A DNA stretch of 64,000 nucleotides from Methylonatrum kenyense (GTDB lineage Bacteria > Pseudomonadota > Gammaproteobacteria > Nitrococcales > Aquisalimonadaceae), in contig NZ_JALPKO010000010.1 of the NCBI RefSeq assembly GCF_023195885.1, positions 36,665-100,664 of the forward strand, read 5' to 3'. This document shows, in pieces, positions 1-8,339 of this stretch. A program made the position numbers and the translations under genes. The notes beneath the pieces were generated by a model, which was not told where the DNA came from, ran no database searches, and was given only the letters and a program-made list of their open reading frames with translations. Positions within the stretch are counted from its first letter, which is position 1; each line of letters begins with the position of its first letter.

Positions 1-70
1 TCGTTAACGGTGGGTTTGATCGTTGGGGAAAATTCGGACTCCGAAAACTGATAGGATATGCAATAAATCT

Positions 71-1870
71 ATGAGCCTGTTTTCCGAGGCAAAGGGGTTT
101 TTGGCTTGGCTCGTTTCCGTGTTGTGGGTGCTATCCTACGCTCGTCCGACATCGACTTGGGGAGTTGTGGTGATGGTGGGTGCGGGGCGTGTTACTAATG
201 TCCTTGCATTTTTTCTTCCTTTGAAAGTTATTCTGCTTGCCGGCTCCGAAGGTGTGCCTCGCTATTTTCAGGGCTTTATCGACCCTGAACAGAAGACAGC
301 TTGGATTATTTGGCTTACGGTCGCTGCTTTCGTTTCATTCATTGTCACGTTGGTCCTCGAGCGTTCTGCTTCCCGAGCGGCCAGTATTGCCGGCGCTGAG
401 GTGGCCGCGGGAGCCAGCGAAATCTCCGTTGTAAAAAATCAGGATGCCCAGGCGCAAGCTTATTTTGGACGCATCTGCGGAGTTGCGGCCTATCTTCTTT
501 TCATGGTTGTTGGCTTTCTTGTGGGCATGATGCTGAATCCGCCGGTATTTCTGGCAGTTGCAGGGCTGTTGGGGCTCCAGTTTTTGTTTTCTTGGTGGGT
601 TCTCCGTCCCGCCAGCACGACTGGTTGGGTTGACCGCATACGCGAATTTGCGGATGAAAACCCGCGGGACTACACAAAAATTCTCTCCTCGACTGGATTC
701 CTGGTCGGTTTTCTGGTGATTCTTCACCCGTTCGTGCTAGGTGATGGCGAGAACATCCTCATCGGCGTCCTGAGTGTCGTGTTGTTGCGGCAGACGCTGA
801 ATGTCCTGCCATCCATCGTTGGCGACGCAGTATCGCTTGTTCGCAGCCGGCACAAGGTGGACGCGCTGGTGTTTCCGCAGGTGCATTTTCAGGCGCCTGA
901 GCGCAAGGATCGGCGTGCTGTCCGCGACGCCTTTCGCAAGCGTGATCGGGAAGCCGATGTGAGAGAGCTGTTATCGGGCAGCGGCGTGGACGTGCAGAGG
1001 CTTGCGGTAACCTGGGCGGATTGCGCGATTCGCGGTTTGATTACATTTACTGCGAGTACCGAGCTTGCCGAGTCGGCGGGTTCTCGCTATTTCCAGCTCC
1101 AGGTTTTTGCACCGCAGGTGATGAGCCGACTGGAAGACGAACAGTTTCTGTTCGGGCATCTGCCGCGTAAGGCGCTAAACGCGCCGGAAGTGGTGGGTAG
1201 TTTCGCGAAGTCGAGCTTCGCCTGCCAACTCATGGAGTTTGGTGATGGCCGGGGCATTACGGCAGCCGATTGGCCGGCGGCTCAGGAGATGCTGCTTCTG
1301 AACCATTGGTCGTGTCTGCCGCCGGATGGCTTACTGCAGGCATTCGCCTCATCACGCGGGTTTCTAGCGAAGCGCCTTAATGGCGACGTGGTTGCGCGCA
1401 TGGAAGTTGCGGCCGATAGCGCGGCGGATGTTGATGCCTTGGCGACGTTTGAGAGCCGGTTGCCCGAGATTCAGGGGCTGTTGAACCAGATGCCGGTATA
1501 CGTACAGAACAGTTACCTGAACCGCGGAAACCTTGCGCGGCAGTCCCATGGCGAGTTGCTTGTAATGAGCTGGAGTGCCTGGACGCTGGAGCCCATTGGG
1601 GCAGTATTGCCACGCCGTGCGCCGCCCGCGAAGCTGAGACAATGGGTGGCCTACCTTCGGGAGCATCGGGACGACATCTCGACGGATTATTCGGCGGACC
1701 ATCTGCGGTTGGCATCGTTCTGCTATGAGCTTGAACGCGCCATTACGCGGGAGAAATTCAACCAAGGATTGAGATTGGTGCACCGTATCCTGAAAAACCC
1801 GGTGGTCATTGCTGAGTTCGATCGTGAGGCTGGTGGCGAGCTGGGTAGCGGCGAGGAAAAAGCATCGTGA
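71..1870 (+). CDS. Membrane protein with ABC-exporter-like membrane half and soluble kinase-like half
   Basis: I start it at ATG 71, with AGGA at 53-56. An in-frame TTG at 23 has no ribosome site, and a stop at 17-19 closes the frame upstream. The product has about 600 residues. Residues ~1-270 contain several hydrophobic segments arranged like an ABC-exporter membrane domain, but no Walker A, LSGGQ or Walker B follows. The last ~300 residues are soluble. Around residues 480-500 the order NSYLNRGN then MSW resembles the HGDxxxGN and DW boxes of aminoglycoside-phosphotransferase folds with both catalytic Asp replaced. That likeness is by eye only. Its stop overlaps the next gene by 4 bases, so it is probably cotranscribed with two LicD-like genes. 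A role in surface-glycan assembly is inferred from context; the true function is unknown. Confidence 0.7.
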   Translation: MSLFSEAKGFLAWLVSVLWVLSYARPTSTWGVVVMVGAGRVTNVLAFFLPLKVILLAGSEGVPRYFQGFIDPEQKTAWIIWLTVAAFVSFIVTLVLERSASRAASIAGAEVAAGASEISVVKNQDAQAQAYFGRICGVAAYLLFMVVGFLVGMMLNPPVFLAVAGLLGLQFLFSWWVLRPASTTGWVDRIREFADENPRDYTKILSSTGFLVGFLVILHPFVLGDGENILIGVLSVVLLRQTLNVLPSIVGDAVSLVRSRHKVDALVFPQVHFQAPERKDRRAVRDAFRKRDREADVRELLSGSGVDVQRLAVTWADCAIRGLITFTASTELAESAGSRYFQLQVFAPQVMSRLEDEQFLFGHLPRKALNAPEVVGSFAKSSFACQLMEFGDGRGITAADWPAAQEMLLLNHWSCLPPDGLLQAFASSRGFLAKRLNGDVVARMEVAADSAADVDALATFESRLPEIQGLLNQMPVYVQNSYLNRGNLARQSHGELLVMSWSAWTLEPIGAVLPRRAPPAKLRQWVAYLREHRDDISTDYSADHLRLASFCYELERAITREKFNQGLRLVHRILKNPVVIAEFDREAGGELGSGEEKAS

Positions 1871-2784
1871 GGGGAGCTTCACCAAAGCGGTTTCCTTCGG
1901 AGCCCAAGGTTGGCGAATTTGAGCGACCTATGCGGGCACGGGAGGGAGACAAAGGTCATGGTGAGTTCAGCCCCGGTCACGTTGCGCCGGCTGACGGTTT
2001 GCTGGAAATGCAACGCTTGCTGAAGGAGTGGGGTTTTTCCTACTGGCTGGATAGCGGTTCCTTACTCGGATTGATTCGGGATGGTGGCGAGATTGCCTGG
2101 GACTCCGACATCGACCTGGGCATTTGGGAGCAGGACGTGCCTCGAGTCCTGTCCGCGCTGCCGGAACTGCACTCCCGGGGCTACAAGGTTTCATCCAGAA
2201 AATATCTGGGACGGATCTACGGCTTTACGATCAAGGATAAGGCCGAGCAGCGTTTTCGTCCGATCCATATTCACGTCTACTTTCGCGAGGGCGATATCGC
2301 GTGGTCGCCGCAGACGGTGACATTCAAGCCCGTGAACCGAGCGCACAGCCATCGGGGGTTCGCATCCTGGCCTTCGGTTCGCCGAATGCTGATTGGCGTG
2401 CAGCAAGGGGCGTCGACACATCGTGAGGGTAGTGGCATCCAGAAGGTCTGGAGAAAGGGGGTGTGCCTGCCAGTCTGGGCGATGGTGGTGATGACTCGCC
2501 GGCGACTCGACAGGACATGGTGGGATCGGCTCTGGCCGCTGTCTTCCATGCACACCGTTTACACATGGATTGTTCCGGCCCGTTTCTTTGATCGTCTGGA
2601 GGCGCGGCCGCACGGTGCCGGCGTAATCCCGATTCCCGCCGAAACCGAAGCCTATCTGGCTGCCCGCTACGGAGACTGGAGAACGCCGGTCGAGGACTGG
2701 TGTTACTGGACCGATGATGGGTGCCTGGTGCAAGAACGGCCAGAAGAAGCCTTGCGGTGTTGCGGGGCAGCCGATGGCCGCTGA
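1867..2784 (+). CDS. LicD/fukutin-family nucleotidyltransferase-fold protein (first of a tandem pair)
   Basis: The family transfers phosphorylated groups such as phosphocholine onto surface glycans. The protein shows the usual N-terminal block WLDSGSLLGLIRDG followed by DSDIDL, whose acidic residues bind metal. Near the C-terminus it has YLAARYGDWRTPVEDW, a form of the YLxxRYGDW block typical of LicD proteins. GTG 1867 overlaps the upstream stop (GTGA). An ATG at 1930 (residue 22) lies before all conserved blocks and is the alternative start. The length (~305) suits the family. The gene overlaps the next, a paralogue, by 11 bases. The donor and acceptor are unknown, and no choline uptake or activation genes (licA-C) are in view. 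Confidence 0.75.
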   Translation: MRGASPKRFPSEPKVGEFERPMRAREGDKGHGEFSPGHVAPADGLLEMQRLLKEWGFSYWLDSGSLLGLIRDGGEIAWDSDIDLGIWEQDVPRVLSALPELHSRGYKVSSRKYLGRIYGFTIKDKAEQRFRPIHIHVYFREGDIAWSPQTVTFKPVNRAHSHRGFASWPSVRRMLIGVQQGASTHREGSGIQKVWRKGVCLPVWAMVVMTRRRLDRTWWDRLWPLSSMHTVYTWIVPARFFDRLEARPHGAGVIPIPAETEAYLAARYGDWRTPVEDWCYWTDDGCLVQERPEEALRCCGAADGR

Positions 2785-3652
2785 ACCGGCGAAGGTCAGC
2801 GAGCGCCTAGTTGATGTCGCCGATGACCGACGTGCCGATGAATCGGGTTTGCAGCGCTTGTGCTCTGCTTTGGAATCGGCCGGAGTGGCGTACTGGATCG
2901 ACAGCGGAGTGCTGCTCGGACTGGTGCGAAGTGGGCGGTTGAATCCCTGGGAAAAGGATATCGACCTTGCCTGTCTCGGGGATGATGCGGACAGATTGCT
3001 CGCCAGCAGTGCGGTGTTCCGGCGATTCGGCTACCGCATGACCGTAAATCGCTACCGTGGTGTGCTTTACAGTGTGAGCCTCAAACCACTGGAAAGTTGG
3101 GGCGGTGGCTTGCGGGCGTCAGTACACGTTTACTATCGAATCGACGAGACGCTATGGTCCCCCCAGACCCAGCTCTACATGCCGCCACCGGCGCCAGACG
3201 TCCTTGATCGTCCGCCGAGCCTGGCTGGTAAGCTCCTACGGGCCGTCGTCAGGGCGAGCCTGTATCGGCGCCCGTCCGGGGACAACACCGAACAGGGCGA
3301 GGAAAGCCGTGTGTCGCGCGAGCCCGATAAGCCATCCCTGGCCCGTCGTTTGATTGCCTGGCTCTACCATCGATTTGACCGCGGTCTGATTGCGGAATCA
3401 TGGCCAAGCCGCGATGTGTACGTGCCCCTAACCTGGGTCATCCCGGCAGGATTCGTTCTGCCATTAAGCTCACTTGAAGTAGACGGGCAGCGTTACCCGG
3501 TACCCGGAGACGTTGAAGCCTACCTTAGCTACCGCTACGGCGACTGGCGCAGGCCGGTCCGCAATTGGTGTTACTGGCGGGATGACGGTGCAATCCGCCG
3601 CGAGCGGCCGCTGGATGTGCGTGAGAGGCTGCGCGCCGGTGAGCCGGTTTAG
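2774..3652 (+). CDS. LicD/fukutin-family protein (second of a tandem pair)
   Basis: Paralogue of the preceding gene. It has WIDSGVLLGLVRSG, then EKDIDL, and a C-terminal YLSYRYGDWRRPVRNW block. I place the start at ATG 2774, inside the end of the previous gene. The frame is open back to 2714, but those residues show no family likeness. The middle (about residues 130-220) is poorly conserved between the two copies, while metal-binding and C-terminal blocks agree closely. This suggests two related transfer steps with different donors or acceptors. It is the last gene of the operon; a 427-base gap without a convincing gene follows. Confidence 0.75.
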   Translation: MAAEPAKVSERLVDVADDRRADESGLQRLCSALESAGVAYWIDSGVLLGLVRSGRLNPWEKDIDLACLGDDADRLLASSAVFRRFGYRMTVNRYRGVLYSVSLKPLESWGGGLRASVHVYYRIDETLWSPQTQLYMPPPAPDVLDRPPSLAGKLLRAVVRASLYRRPSGDNTEQGEESRVSREPDKPSLARRLIAWLYHRFDRGLIAESWPSRDVYVPLTWVIPAGFVLPLSSLEVDGQRYPVPGDVEAYLSYRYGDWRRPVRNWCYWRDDGAIRRERPLDVRERLRAGEPV

Positions 3653-4079
3653 GGACGAGGTTGGCGTATGCCTCTATAATTTGCGGGTAGGATGCAGTTG
3701 AGAAGTTCGTGAGGAGCCACGGGTGTTCCCGATCTTTTTCTTGATAGTCGCGGGGCCGCGCCACTGCGTGTGCAAGCGCACGTCCTGTTCACCGATACTG
3801 ACTCGTATACATGACCGCACCGGCCGTCTGGCAGAAGGGAATGTTCGTGTACCGGAGTTGAAAGCCGAGGAAGGACGGCTGACCGAGGAAGCGGAAGCTT
3901 TGGGTGGAAATCAGATCAAGTGAGCAATTGCCTGACCTTCAGTTGCCTGAGAACCAGGCAGGTTGTTGTGGTGACGGTTTACGGTTGCTATACTTCAACT
4001 AGATTATATAAACGTAAGTCGTTGTTTTTAAAAGAAATAGCTCGCAGGGAATACTCTTTTTCTACCGAGGAAAGAGGTG
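3653..4079 (+). other. Intergenic stretch without a supported gene
   Basis: Short frames at 3723-3923 and 3920-4156 show no recognisable protein and overlap the better start of the next gene. A perfect TATAAT lies at 3675-3680 but has no good -35 box 16-18 bases upstream. The composition turns AT-rich from about 3960, matching the three genes that follow. The probable ribosome site GAGGAAA (4067-4073) serves ATG 4080. Confidence 0.5.
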
Positions 4080-4823
4080 ATGACGCATCCGGAAAAGCTA
4101 AAGGAAGACGCAATCGTCGAGGCTCTTTGCGATATCCGGTTTACGGCGTCACCTGATGTGCCAGAGGAAGTGGTTATTGGGTGGCTGATTGACTGTGGTC
4201 GGTGGCGCGGCTGGAAGATGCGTCGGCTTCCCAGTTCTGACATTCCTGCGTCTATTCGGCGATCTGAGGAGCAACTCAGATTTCAGCCTTCAGTAGAATT
4301 ACGGGATGTCGATAGGCCGCGTCTCATAAAGATAGGTAGTAATGTAATTTCTCTTCATTTTATGCAGCCGTATCCAGGGTGGCAGAACCTCCAGCCCCAG
4401 TTGCGAGAGATGGTAGACGCGCTTTTCTCCCGAATTGAAGACGTTGAGGTCTCTAGAATAGGGTTGCGATACATTAACGCATTTCAGCATGACCGACATC
4501 GCATCAGCGGAGTATACGATCTTGATCTGTCTGTTTGTGTTGATGGTAAAAAGCTTCAGGCACCCCTAAATATAAATTTTATGGATAGGCCGAAACCTAC
4601 TCATACTGTTATGACCCGTGTGGCGTCAGTGGAGTTTGTTAGAGGTAGTCTTTCACCGTCAGCGTCAGCGATTGCTGACATCGACGTGTTTACGCCTGAA
4701 AGTTTCTCGGCACAATCTGCGTCGGAGGTTCTGGGCTGGGTGGAGGTTGCGCATAATCTAGAAAAAGATGCTTTTTTTGCGCTTCTTCCTGGCGAAATTG
4801 TGCAGGACCTAAAGGAGAAATAG
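4080..4823 (+). CDS. TIGR04255-family protein, first gene of an AT-rich cassette
   Basis: The opening (KLKEDAIVEALCDIRF), the central SRIGLRYINAF block near residue 125 and the length of 247 residues match the sporadically distributed TIGR04255 family, whose function is unknown. GTG 4077 is also in frame, but ATG 4080 sits better behind GAGGAAA. There is no signal peptide or membrane segment, so the protein is probably cytoplasmic. Base composition is clearly richer in A and T than neighbouring genes and many codons end in A or T, which suggests recent acquisition. The next gene starts directly after its stop (TAGATG), so the two are probably translated together. I recognise the family by pattern, not by a search. 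Confidence 0.7.
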   Translation: MTHPEKLKEDAIVEALCDIRFTASPDVPEEVVIGWLIDCGRWRGWKMRRLPSSDIPASIRRSEEQLRFQPSVELRDVDRPRLIKIGSNVISLHFMQPYPGWQNLQPQLREMVDALFSRIEDVEVSRIGLRYINAFQHDRHRISGVYDLDLSVCVDGKKLQAPLNINFMDRPKPTHTVMTRVASVEFVRGSLSPSASAIADIDVFTPESFSAQSASEVLGWVEVAHNLEKDAFFALLPGEIVQDLKEK

Positions 4824-5123
4824 ATGATTACAATGGCGACTTTCGGTACCTGTGCAGCGACTCTTCTCATTGATCCATTCGTTGGAAGCAGAGAAGAGCA
4901 TCCCGCTGTCTACTCTGAAGAGGTGCAAGCTGTCTGGAGTGGCTTAGATTCGGCTATTGATGCAGATGCCGAGTTTAGGCTTTCTGAGCCGGCGGGAATT
5001 GTGATGGATCAAGGTGATGAGATGCAGGCATCTTGGTATCCCGACGAAAACGAGCGGAAGGTGTTGCGACGAGCTTTGTTAAGGTCTGCGCGAATTGTAG
5101 GTGATGGTCACAGGTTGGGATAA
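4824..5123 (+). CDS. Small hypothetical protein, second gene of the cassette
   Basis: 99 residues, start codon directly abutting the previous stop. I do not recognise the family. There is no signal peptide; a weakly hydrophobic stretch (ATFGTCAATLLI) near the N-terminus is too short for a sure membrane helix. The middle is acidic and the C-terminal third, beginning WYPDENERKVLRRALLRSA, looks like a basic amphipathic helix. Composition is AT-rich like its neighbours. Its position between two coding genes with tight spacing supports that it is translated. Function is open; a partner of the TIGR04255 protein is inferred. Confidence 0.6.
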   Translation: MITMATFGTCAATLLIDPFVGSREEHPAVYSEEVQAVWSGLDSAIDADAEFRLSEPAGIVMDQGDEMQASWYPDENERKVLRRALLRSARIVGDGHRLG

Positions 5124-5149
5124 CGCATATCTTCTGCTGATTTCGCAGA

Positions 5150-5713
5150 ATGGATATTGATCGCGCCTACAAGCATCTTGTGGATCGGCTTTCTATCGAT
5201 CGTGGCCGCTTTTATGGTGGCAAAGGTGACACATTGCCGATAGGTGCCGGGTTGGTTTATGACAGGATTAGATTTCCTGTCTTCCAAGAAGAAGAAAGGC
5301 TCTTTGCGACCGCCGAAGGTCTAGTATATTTGCTTACGCACGAGTGTGATGTGTCACAAGAAAATCAGAGATTGTTTAATAATTCCCTGCTTGTGTGTCC
5401 GATCATATCGCTTGAGCACTTTGTTGAAGAGTACTCGGAAGAATATACTGACGATGCTCTGTTGTCGTTTTTAGACGCTTTGGCTCGAAGAAAAGTTTAT
5501 CGAATTATATATATTCCGACTATATGCCCGCAGTTGCCGTATGGCGGGCTGTTGAACCTAAATGAGATCGGGCACACGTCCATTCTCGAATTTCAGCAGG
5601 AAGAGGTTGAGCGTTTATGCTCTGTATCAAGCTATGGGGCGGACGTGATCGATAAGGCAATGGAGAATCACCTCTTGCGGCCAAAGTCCGTGCCCCTTCC
5701 CCTTAACTACTGA
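5150..5713 (+). CDS. Hypothetical protein, third gene of the cassette
   Basis: 187 residues, 26 bases after the previous gene, AT-rich. I do not recognise a named family. Visible features are a conserved-looking core VYLLTHECDVSQENQ (residues ~60-75), followed by an alternating hydrophobic stretch SLLVCPII, and a later segment YRIIYIPTICPQLPYGG. The HECD arrangement of His, Glu, Cys and Asp could be catalytic or metal-binding, but this is speculation. There is no signal peptide or membrane helix. It closes the cassette; a degenerate REP and the start of a glycan cluster follow. Confidence 0.6.
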   Translation: MDIDRAYKHLVDRLSIDRGRFYGGKGDTLPIGAGLVYDRIRFPVFQEEERLFATAEGLVYLLTHECDVSQENQRLFNNSLLVCPIISLEHFVEEYSEEYTDDALLSFLDALARRKVYRIIYIPTICPQLPYGGLLNLNEIGHTSILEFQQEEVERLCSVSSYGADVIDKAMENHLLRPKSVPLPLNY

Positions 5714-5755
5714 GTCTGCCCTGAACAGCTCGCAGCACATTGATCGATAAAATCT

Positions 5756-5791
5756 ACACTGCTTGCATTTGCTGCGCTTAATGCACCCTAC
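5756..5791 (+). repeat. Degenerate single REP-A unit
   Basis: ACACTGCTTGCATTTGCTGC followed by GCTTAATGCACCCTAC, a diverged copy of the family-A half unit found in pairs elsewhere in the window. It has no inverted partner here. Confidence 0.75.
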
Positions 5792-5806
5792 ACGATCCGC
5801 CTCTGG

Positions 5807-5832
5807 CTGCAGGAGCCGATCTTCCCGACGAT
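5807..5832 (+). repeat. Degenerate REP-B unit
   Basis: CTGCAGGAGCCGATCTTCCC then GACGAT aligns with the family-B unit (GTAGGAGCCGAGCCCTCTCGGCGAT) with several changes. It lies 44 bases upstream of the next gene. Confidence 0.5.
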
Positions 5833-5875
5833 AGCCTACTGGACCGGGTCCTGCTTTTTCGGAATCATCAGCCCG

Positions 5876-7033
5876 ATGACCAACCCTTCGGCCAGCCGCC
5901 TTCTTATCGTCGTCAACGATCCCGCCTTTTTTCTCTCTCACCGCCTGCCGGTGGCCGTGGCCGCGCGGGAGGCCGGTTGGCAGGTGCATATTGCCACTGC
6001 CGCCGGCGATGCTGTCGGCACCATCGCCGAGGCAGGTTTTCCGCACCATCCGATTCCGTTGAGCCGGTCCGGTGTGCACCCTTTGGCCGAACTGCGCAGC
6101 CTGTTCGCGCTCTGGCGATTGTTCCGTCGCATCCGGCCCGGCCTGGTGCATCTGGTCACCGCGAAACCGGTGCTTTACGGCGGGATTGCTGCGCGTCTTG
6201 CCGGCGTTCCCGCCGCAGTATTCGCGGTGTCAGGGCTTGGTTTCCTGGTCGCTGATGGCCCGGGGGGCCGCTCTGCGCTGACACGAGGCTTTGGCCGCTT
6301 TCTCTATCGGCTTGCGTTCCGGCACCGGCGCGGCGTCGCGATCATACAGCACGAAACCGACCGTCAGCGGCTCGATGGCATCAATGCACGTGCCACCCGG
6401 GGCACGCGCTGCATCCCGGGTTCGGGTGTAGACCTGGACGCATTCGATCCATCAGCGCCGCAGGATACGACGCCGTTGGTGGTGCTGCCGGCGCGCATGC
6501 TGCGCACCAAGGGCGTCGAGGTCTTTGCCGAAGCAGGCCGGATTCTGCGGGCTCGGGGGATGAACGTCCGTTGCGCGCTCGTGGGCCAGGTGGATACAGG
6601 CAATCCGGATGGCCTGGACGAGGCGGCCCTTCGCGCGCTGGAGGACCAGGGCGGCGTGGAATGGTGGGGCTTTTCCGATGACATGCCCGCGGTTCTGGGG
6701 CGTGCCGCGATTGTTTGTCTGCCGTCCTTCTACGGCGAGGGTATTCCGAAGACGCTGATCGATGCGGCGGCAGCCGGTCGCGCGGTGGTAACCACCGACT
6801 GGCCGGGATGCCGCGATGCAGTTGTCCCGAACGAATCGGCCTTGCTGGTCCCGCCCCGCGATGCAACGGCCCTGGCGGATGCGCTGGAGTTGTTGATCGC
6901 CGATCCGGACCGGCGGCAGGCCATGGGGCGGCGGGGCCGCCAACTGGCCGAGGAACGGTACGGAATCGAATCGGTCGTTGCGGCGCATCTGGCCGTCTAT
7001 CGTGAGTTGTGCAGCGTGGGCGACCGGTCGTGA
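5876..7033 (+). CDS. Glycosyltransferase family 4 (PglA/WbpX-like)
   Basis: 385 residues with a two-domain GT-B layout. The N-terminal half has VHLVTAKPVLYGGIAA and AGVPAAVFAVSGLGF, typical of the CapM/PglA branch. The C-terminal half has VALVGQVD-like strands and the sugar-nucleotide acidic motif EGIPKTLIDAAAAGRAVV. These retaining enzymes add a sugar to an undecaprenyl-linked glycan at the cytoplasmic face of the inner membrane. ATG 5876 is the first good start; the region just upstream is REP sequence. The neighbouring epimerase and phosphoglycosyl transferase are common companions in O-antigen or capsule loci. Acceptor and donor sugars cannot be read from sequence. Confidence 0.85.
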   Translation: MTNPSASRLLIVVNDPAFFLSHRLPVAVAAREAGWQVHIATAAGDAVGTIAEAGFPHHPIPLSRSGVHPLAELRSLFALWRLFRRIRPGLVHLVTAKPVLYGGIAARLAGVPAAVFAVSGLGFLVADGPGGRSALTRGFGRFLYRLAFRHRRGVAIIQHETDRQRLDGINARATRGTRCIPGSGVDLDAFDPSAPQDTTPLVVLPARMLRTKGVEVFAEAGRILRARGMNVRCALVGQVDTGNPDGLDEAALRALEDQGGVEWWGFSDDMPAVLGRAAIVCLPSFYGEGIPKTLIDAAAAGRAVVTTDWPGCRDAVVPNESALLVPPRDATALADALELLIADPDRRQAMGRRGRQLAEERYGIESVVAAHLAVYRELCSVGDRS

Positions 7034-7042
7034 TTCCGTGGA

Positions 7043-7171
7043 TATCGCCCAGAGGGCTGGGCTCCTACAGGTACGGGGCCGGTGGTGGTCATCCCTGTAG
7101 GAGCCGAGCCCTCTCGGCGATGAGGTTGCCCCGGCGCCGGCTATCGCCCAGGGGGCTGGCCTCCTACGGGG
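7043..7171 (+). repeat. REP-B cluster (three units, alternating orientation)
   Basis: Units at 7043-7070, 7094-7121 and 7143-7170. The middle one reads CCTGTAGGAGCCGAGCCCTC then TCGGCGAT, and the outer two are its inverted form (ATCGCCCAGAGGGCTGGGCT then CCTAC). Each can fold as a hairpin. The cluster fills the gap between the glycosyltransferase and epimerase genes and resembles the GTAGGAGC-type REPs of Pseudomonas. Confidence 0.85.
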
Positions 7172-7184
7172 GAAGTCCAACATC

Positions 7185-8126
7185 ATGAAACGCGTCCTCA
7201 TCACTGGTGCGAACGGGTTTATTGGCAAGGTGCTGGTCGGGCGGTTTGCAGTCGATGGTGACTGGGCCGTCCGTGCCGGTGTGCGCCACCCGACGCGTAT
7301 GCCCGATGGCGTTGATTGCGTCCCCTATGGCGATATCCGCCATGTCGATTCCTGGGCACCGTACCTTGAGGGCGTGGATGCGGTCGTCCACCTTGCCAAT
7401 CAGGCCCATGTCATGGGGCGCAATGTCGGGCTTGCCGATTATCGGGCAGCCAACGTTGACCCCTTGCAGCGTCTGGTTCGCGATGCGGCGGAAGCGGGTG
7501 TGCGCAGACTGGTCTATCTCAGTTCGATCAAGGCGCTGGGCGAACGCACGCCGCCGGGCCGGCCTTTGCGTGCGGATAGCCCCTCGGCGCCAGAGGATGA
7601 CTACGGACGCAGTAAGCAGGAAGCGGAGCAGGTGCTTGCCGCGGCTGCAAGGGGTACTGCCCTGCAGACCGTCGTGATCCGCCCGCCGCTGGTTTACGGA
7701 CCCGATGCGCCGGGGAATTTCAGCCGCCTTGTGCGGTGGGTGGCGATAGGCTTTCCGCTGCCGCTGGGGGCCGTGAACGGGAATCGACGCTCTTTGATCG
7801 GGGTCGACAATCTGGTGGATCTGATCGTCACCTGTCTTGAGCACCCGACGGCCGTAAACCGGACATTCCTCGCGTCGGATGGTGAAGACGTGTCCACGGC
7901 GGAATTGTTGCGACGTATCGCATCAGTGATGGGGCGTCCGGCGAGGCTGGTACCCGTTCCGGTCGGGATGCTTCGGGTGGGGGCGCGGCTTGCCGGGCGT
8001 GGCGAGGTGGCGGGACGGTTGCTCGATTCGCTGCAGGTGGACGATTCGGACGCGCGCGATGTCCTCGATTGGAAGCCGCCGTTGAGCCTGGACGAGGGCT
8101 TGCGTAGAGCGGTTGGGAACGGGTAG
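7185..8126 (+). CDS. NAD-dependent nucleotide-sugar epimerase/dehydratase
   Basis: Extended short-chain dehydrogenase of 313 residues. The NAD site is GANGFIG at residues 8-14, the catalytic serines are in YLSSIK (~112-117), and the catalytic pair is Tyr140 and Lys144 (YGRSK). The C-terminal half is the substrate-binding region. It is closest by eye to UDP-hexose 4-epimerases of O-antigen loci (WbpV/Gne-like), but the exact sugar is uncertain. ATG 7185 follows GGGGGAAG at 7169-7175 or so. It stands between a GT4 gene and an oppositely oriented phosphoglycosyl transferase gene, so it probably makes the sugar nucleotide they use. Confidence 0.85.
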   Translation: MKRVLITGANGFIGKVLVGRFAVDGDWAVRAGVRHPTRMPDGVDCVPYGDIRHVDSWAPYLEGVDAVVHLANQAHVMGRNVGLADYRAANVDPLQRLVRDAAEAGVRRLVYLSSIKALGERTPPGRPLRADSPSAPEDDYGRSKQEAEQVLAAAARGTALQTVVIRPPLVYGPDAPGNFSRLVRWVAIGFPLPLGAVNGNRRSLIGVDNLVDLIVTCLEHPTAVNRTFLASDGEDVSTAELLRRIASVMGRPARLVPVPVGMLRVGARLAGRGEVAGRLLDSLQVDDSDARDVLDWKPPLSLDEGLRRAVGNG

Positions 8127-8183
8127 CGACGGTCGCTGTGGATGGTCCGTTTTCTGGTGGGGTGTGCTGTTTTCGGGGCGGAT

Positions 8184-8280
8184 GACACCGCGTGGATCCG
8201 CTTCGCTTGATCCACCCTACGAAAACCTGGTTCGGGGTCGCGTAGGGCGGATCAAGCGCAGCGGATCCGCGCGGTGTGAT
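8184..8280 (+). repeat. REP-A inverted pair
   Basis: Left unit ACACCGCGTGGATCCGCTTC...TGATCCACCCTACG and right unit CGTAGGGCGGATCAAGCGCA...GCGCGGTGTGAT, inverted around a short GC-rich linker. It sits between the convergent epimerase and phosphoglycosyl transferase genes, where a hairpin could stop or protect both transcripts. Confidence 0.85.
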
Positions 8281-8339
8281 CCTTTGGCGGAATGCCGCCG
8301 CGCCATCGCCGAAACGCGGTGTGAGGCCGGGACATCAGG

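Noticed and set aside
3723-4156. Two short plus-strand frames after the second LicD gene
   Set aside because: No family likeness, poor start context and overlap with the well-supported TIGR04255 start.
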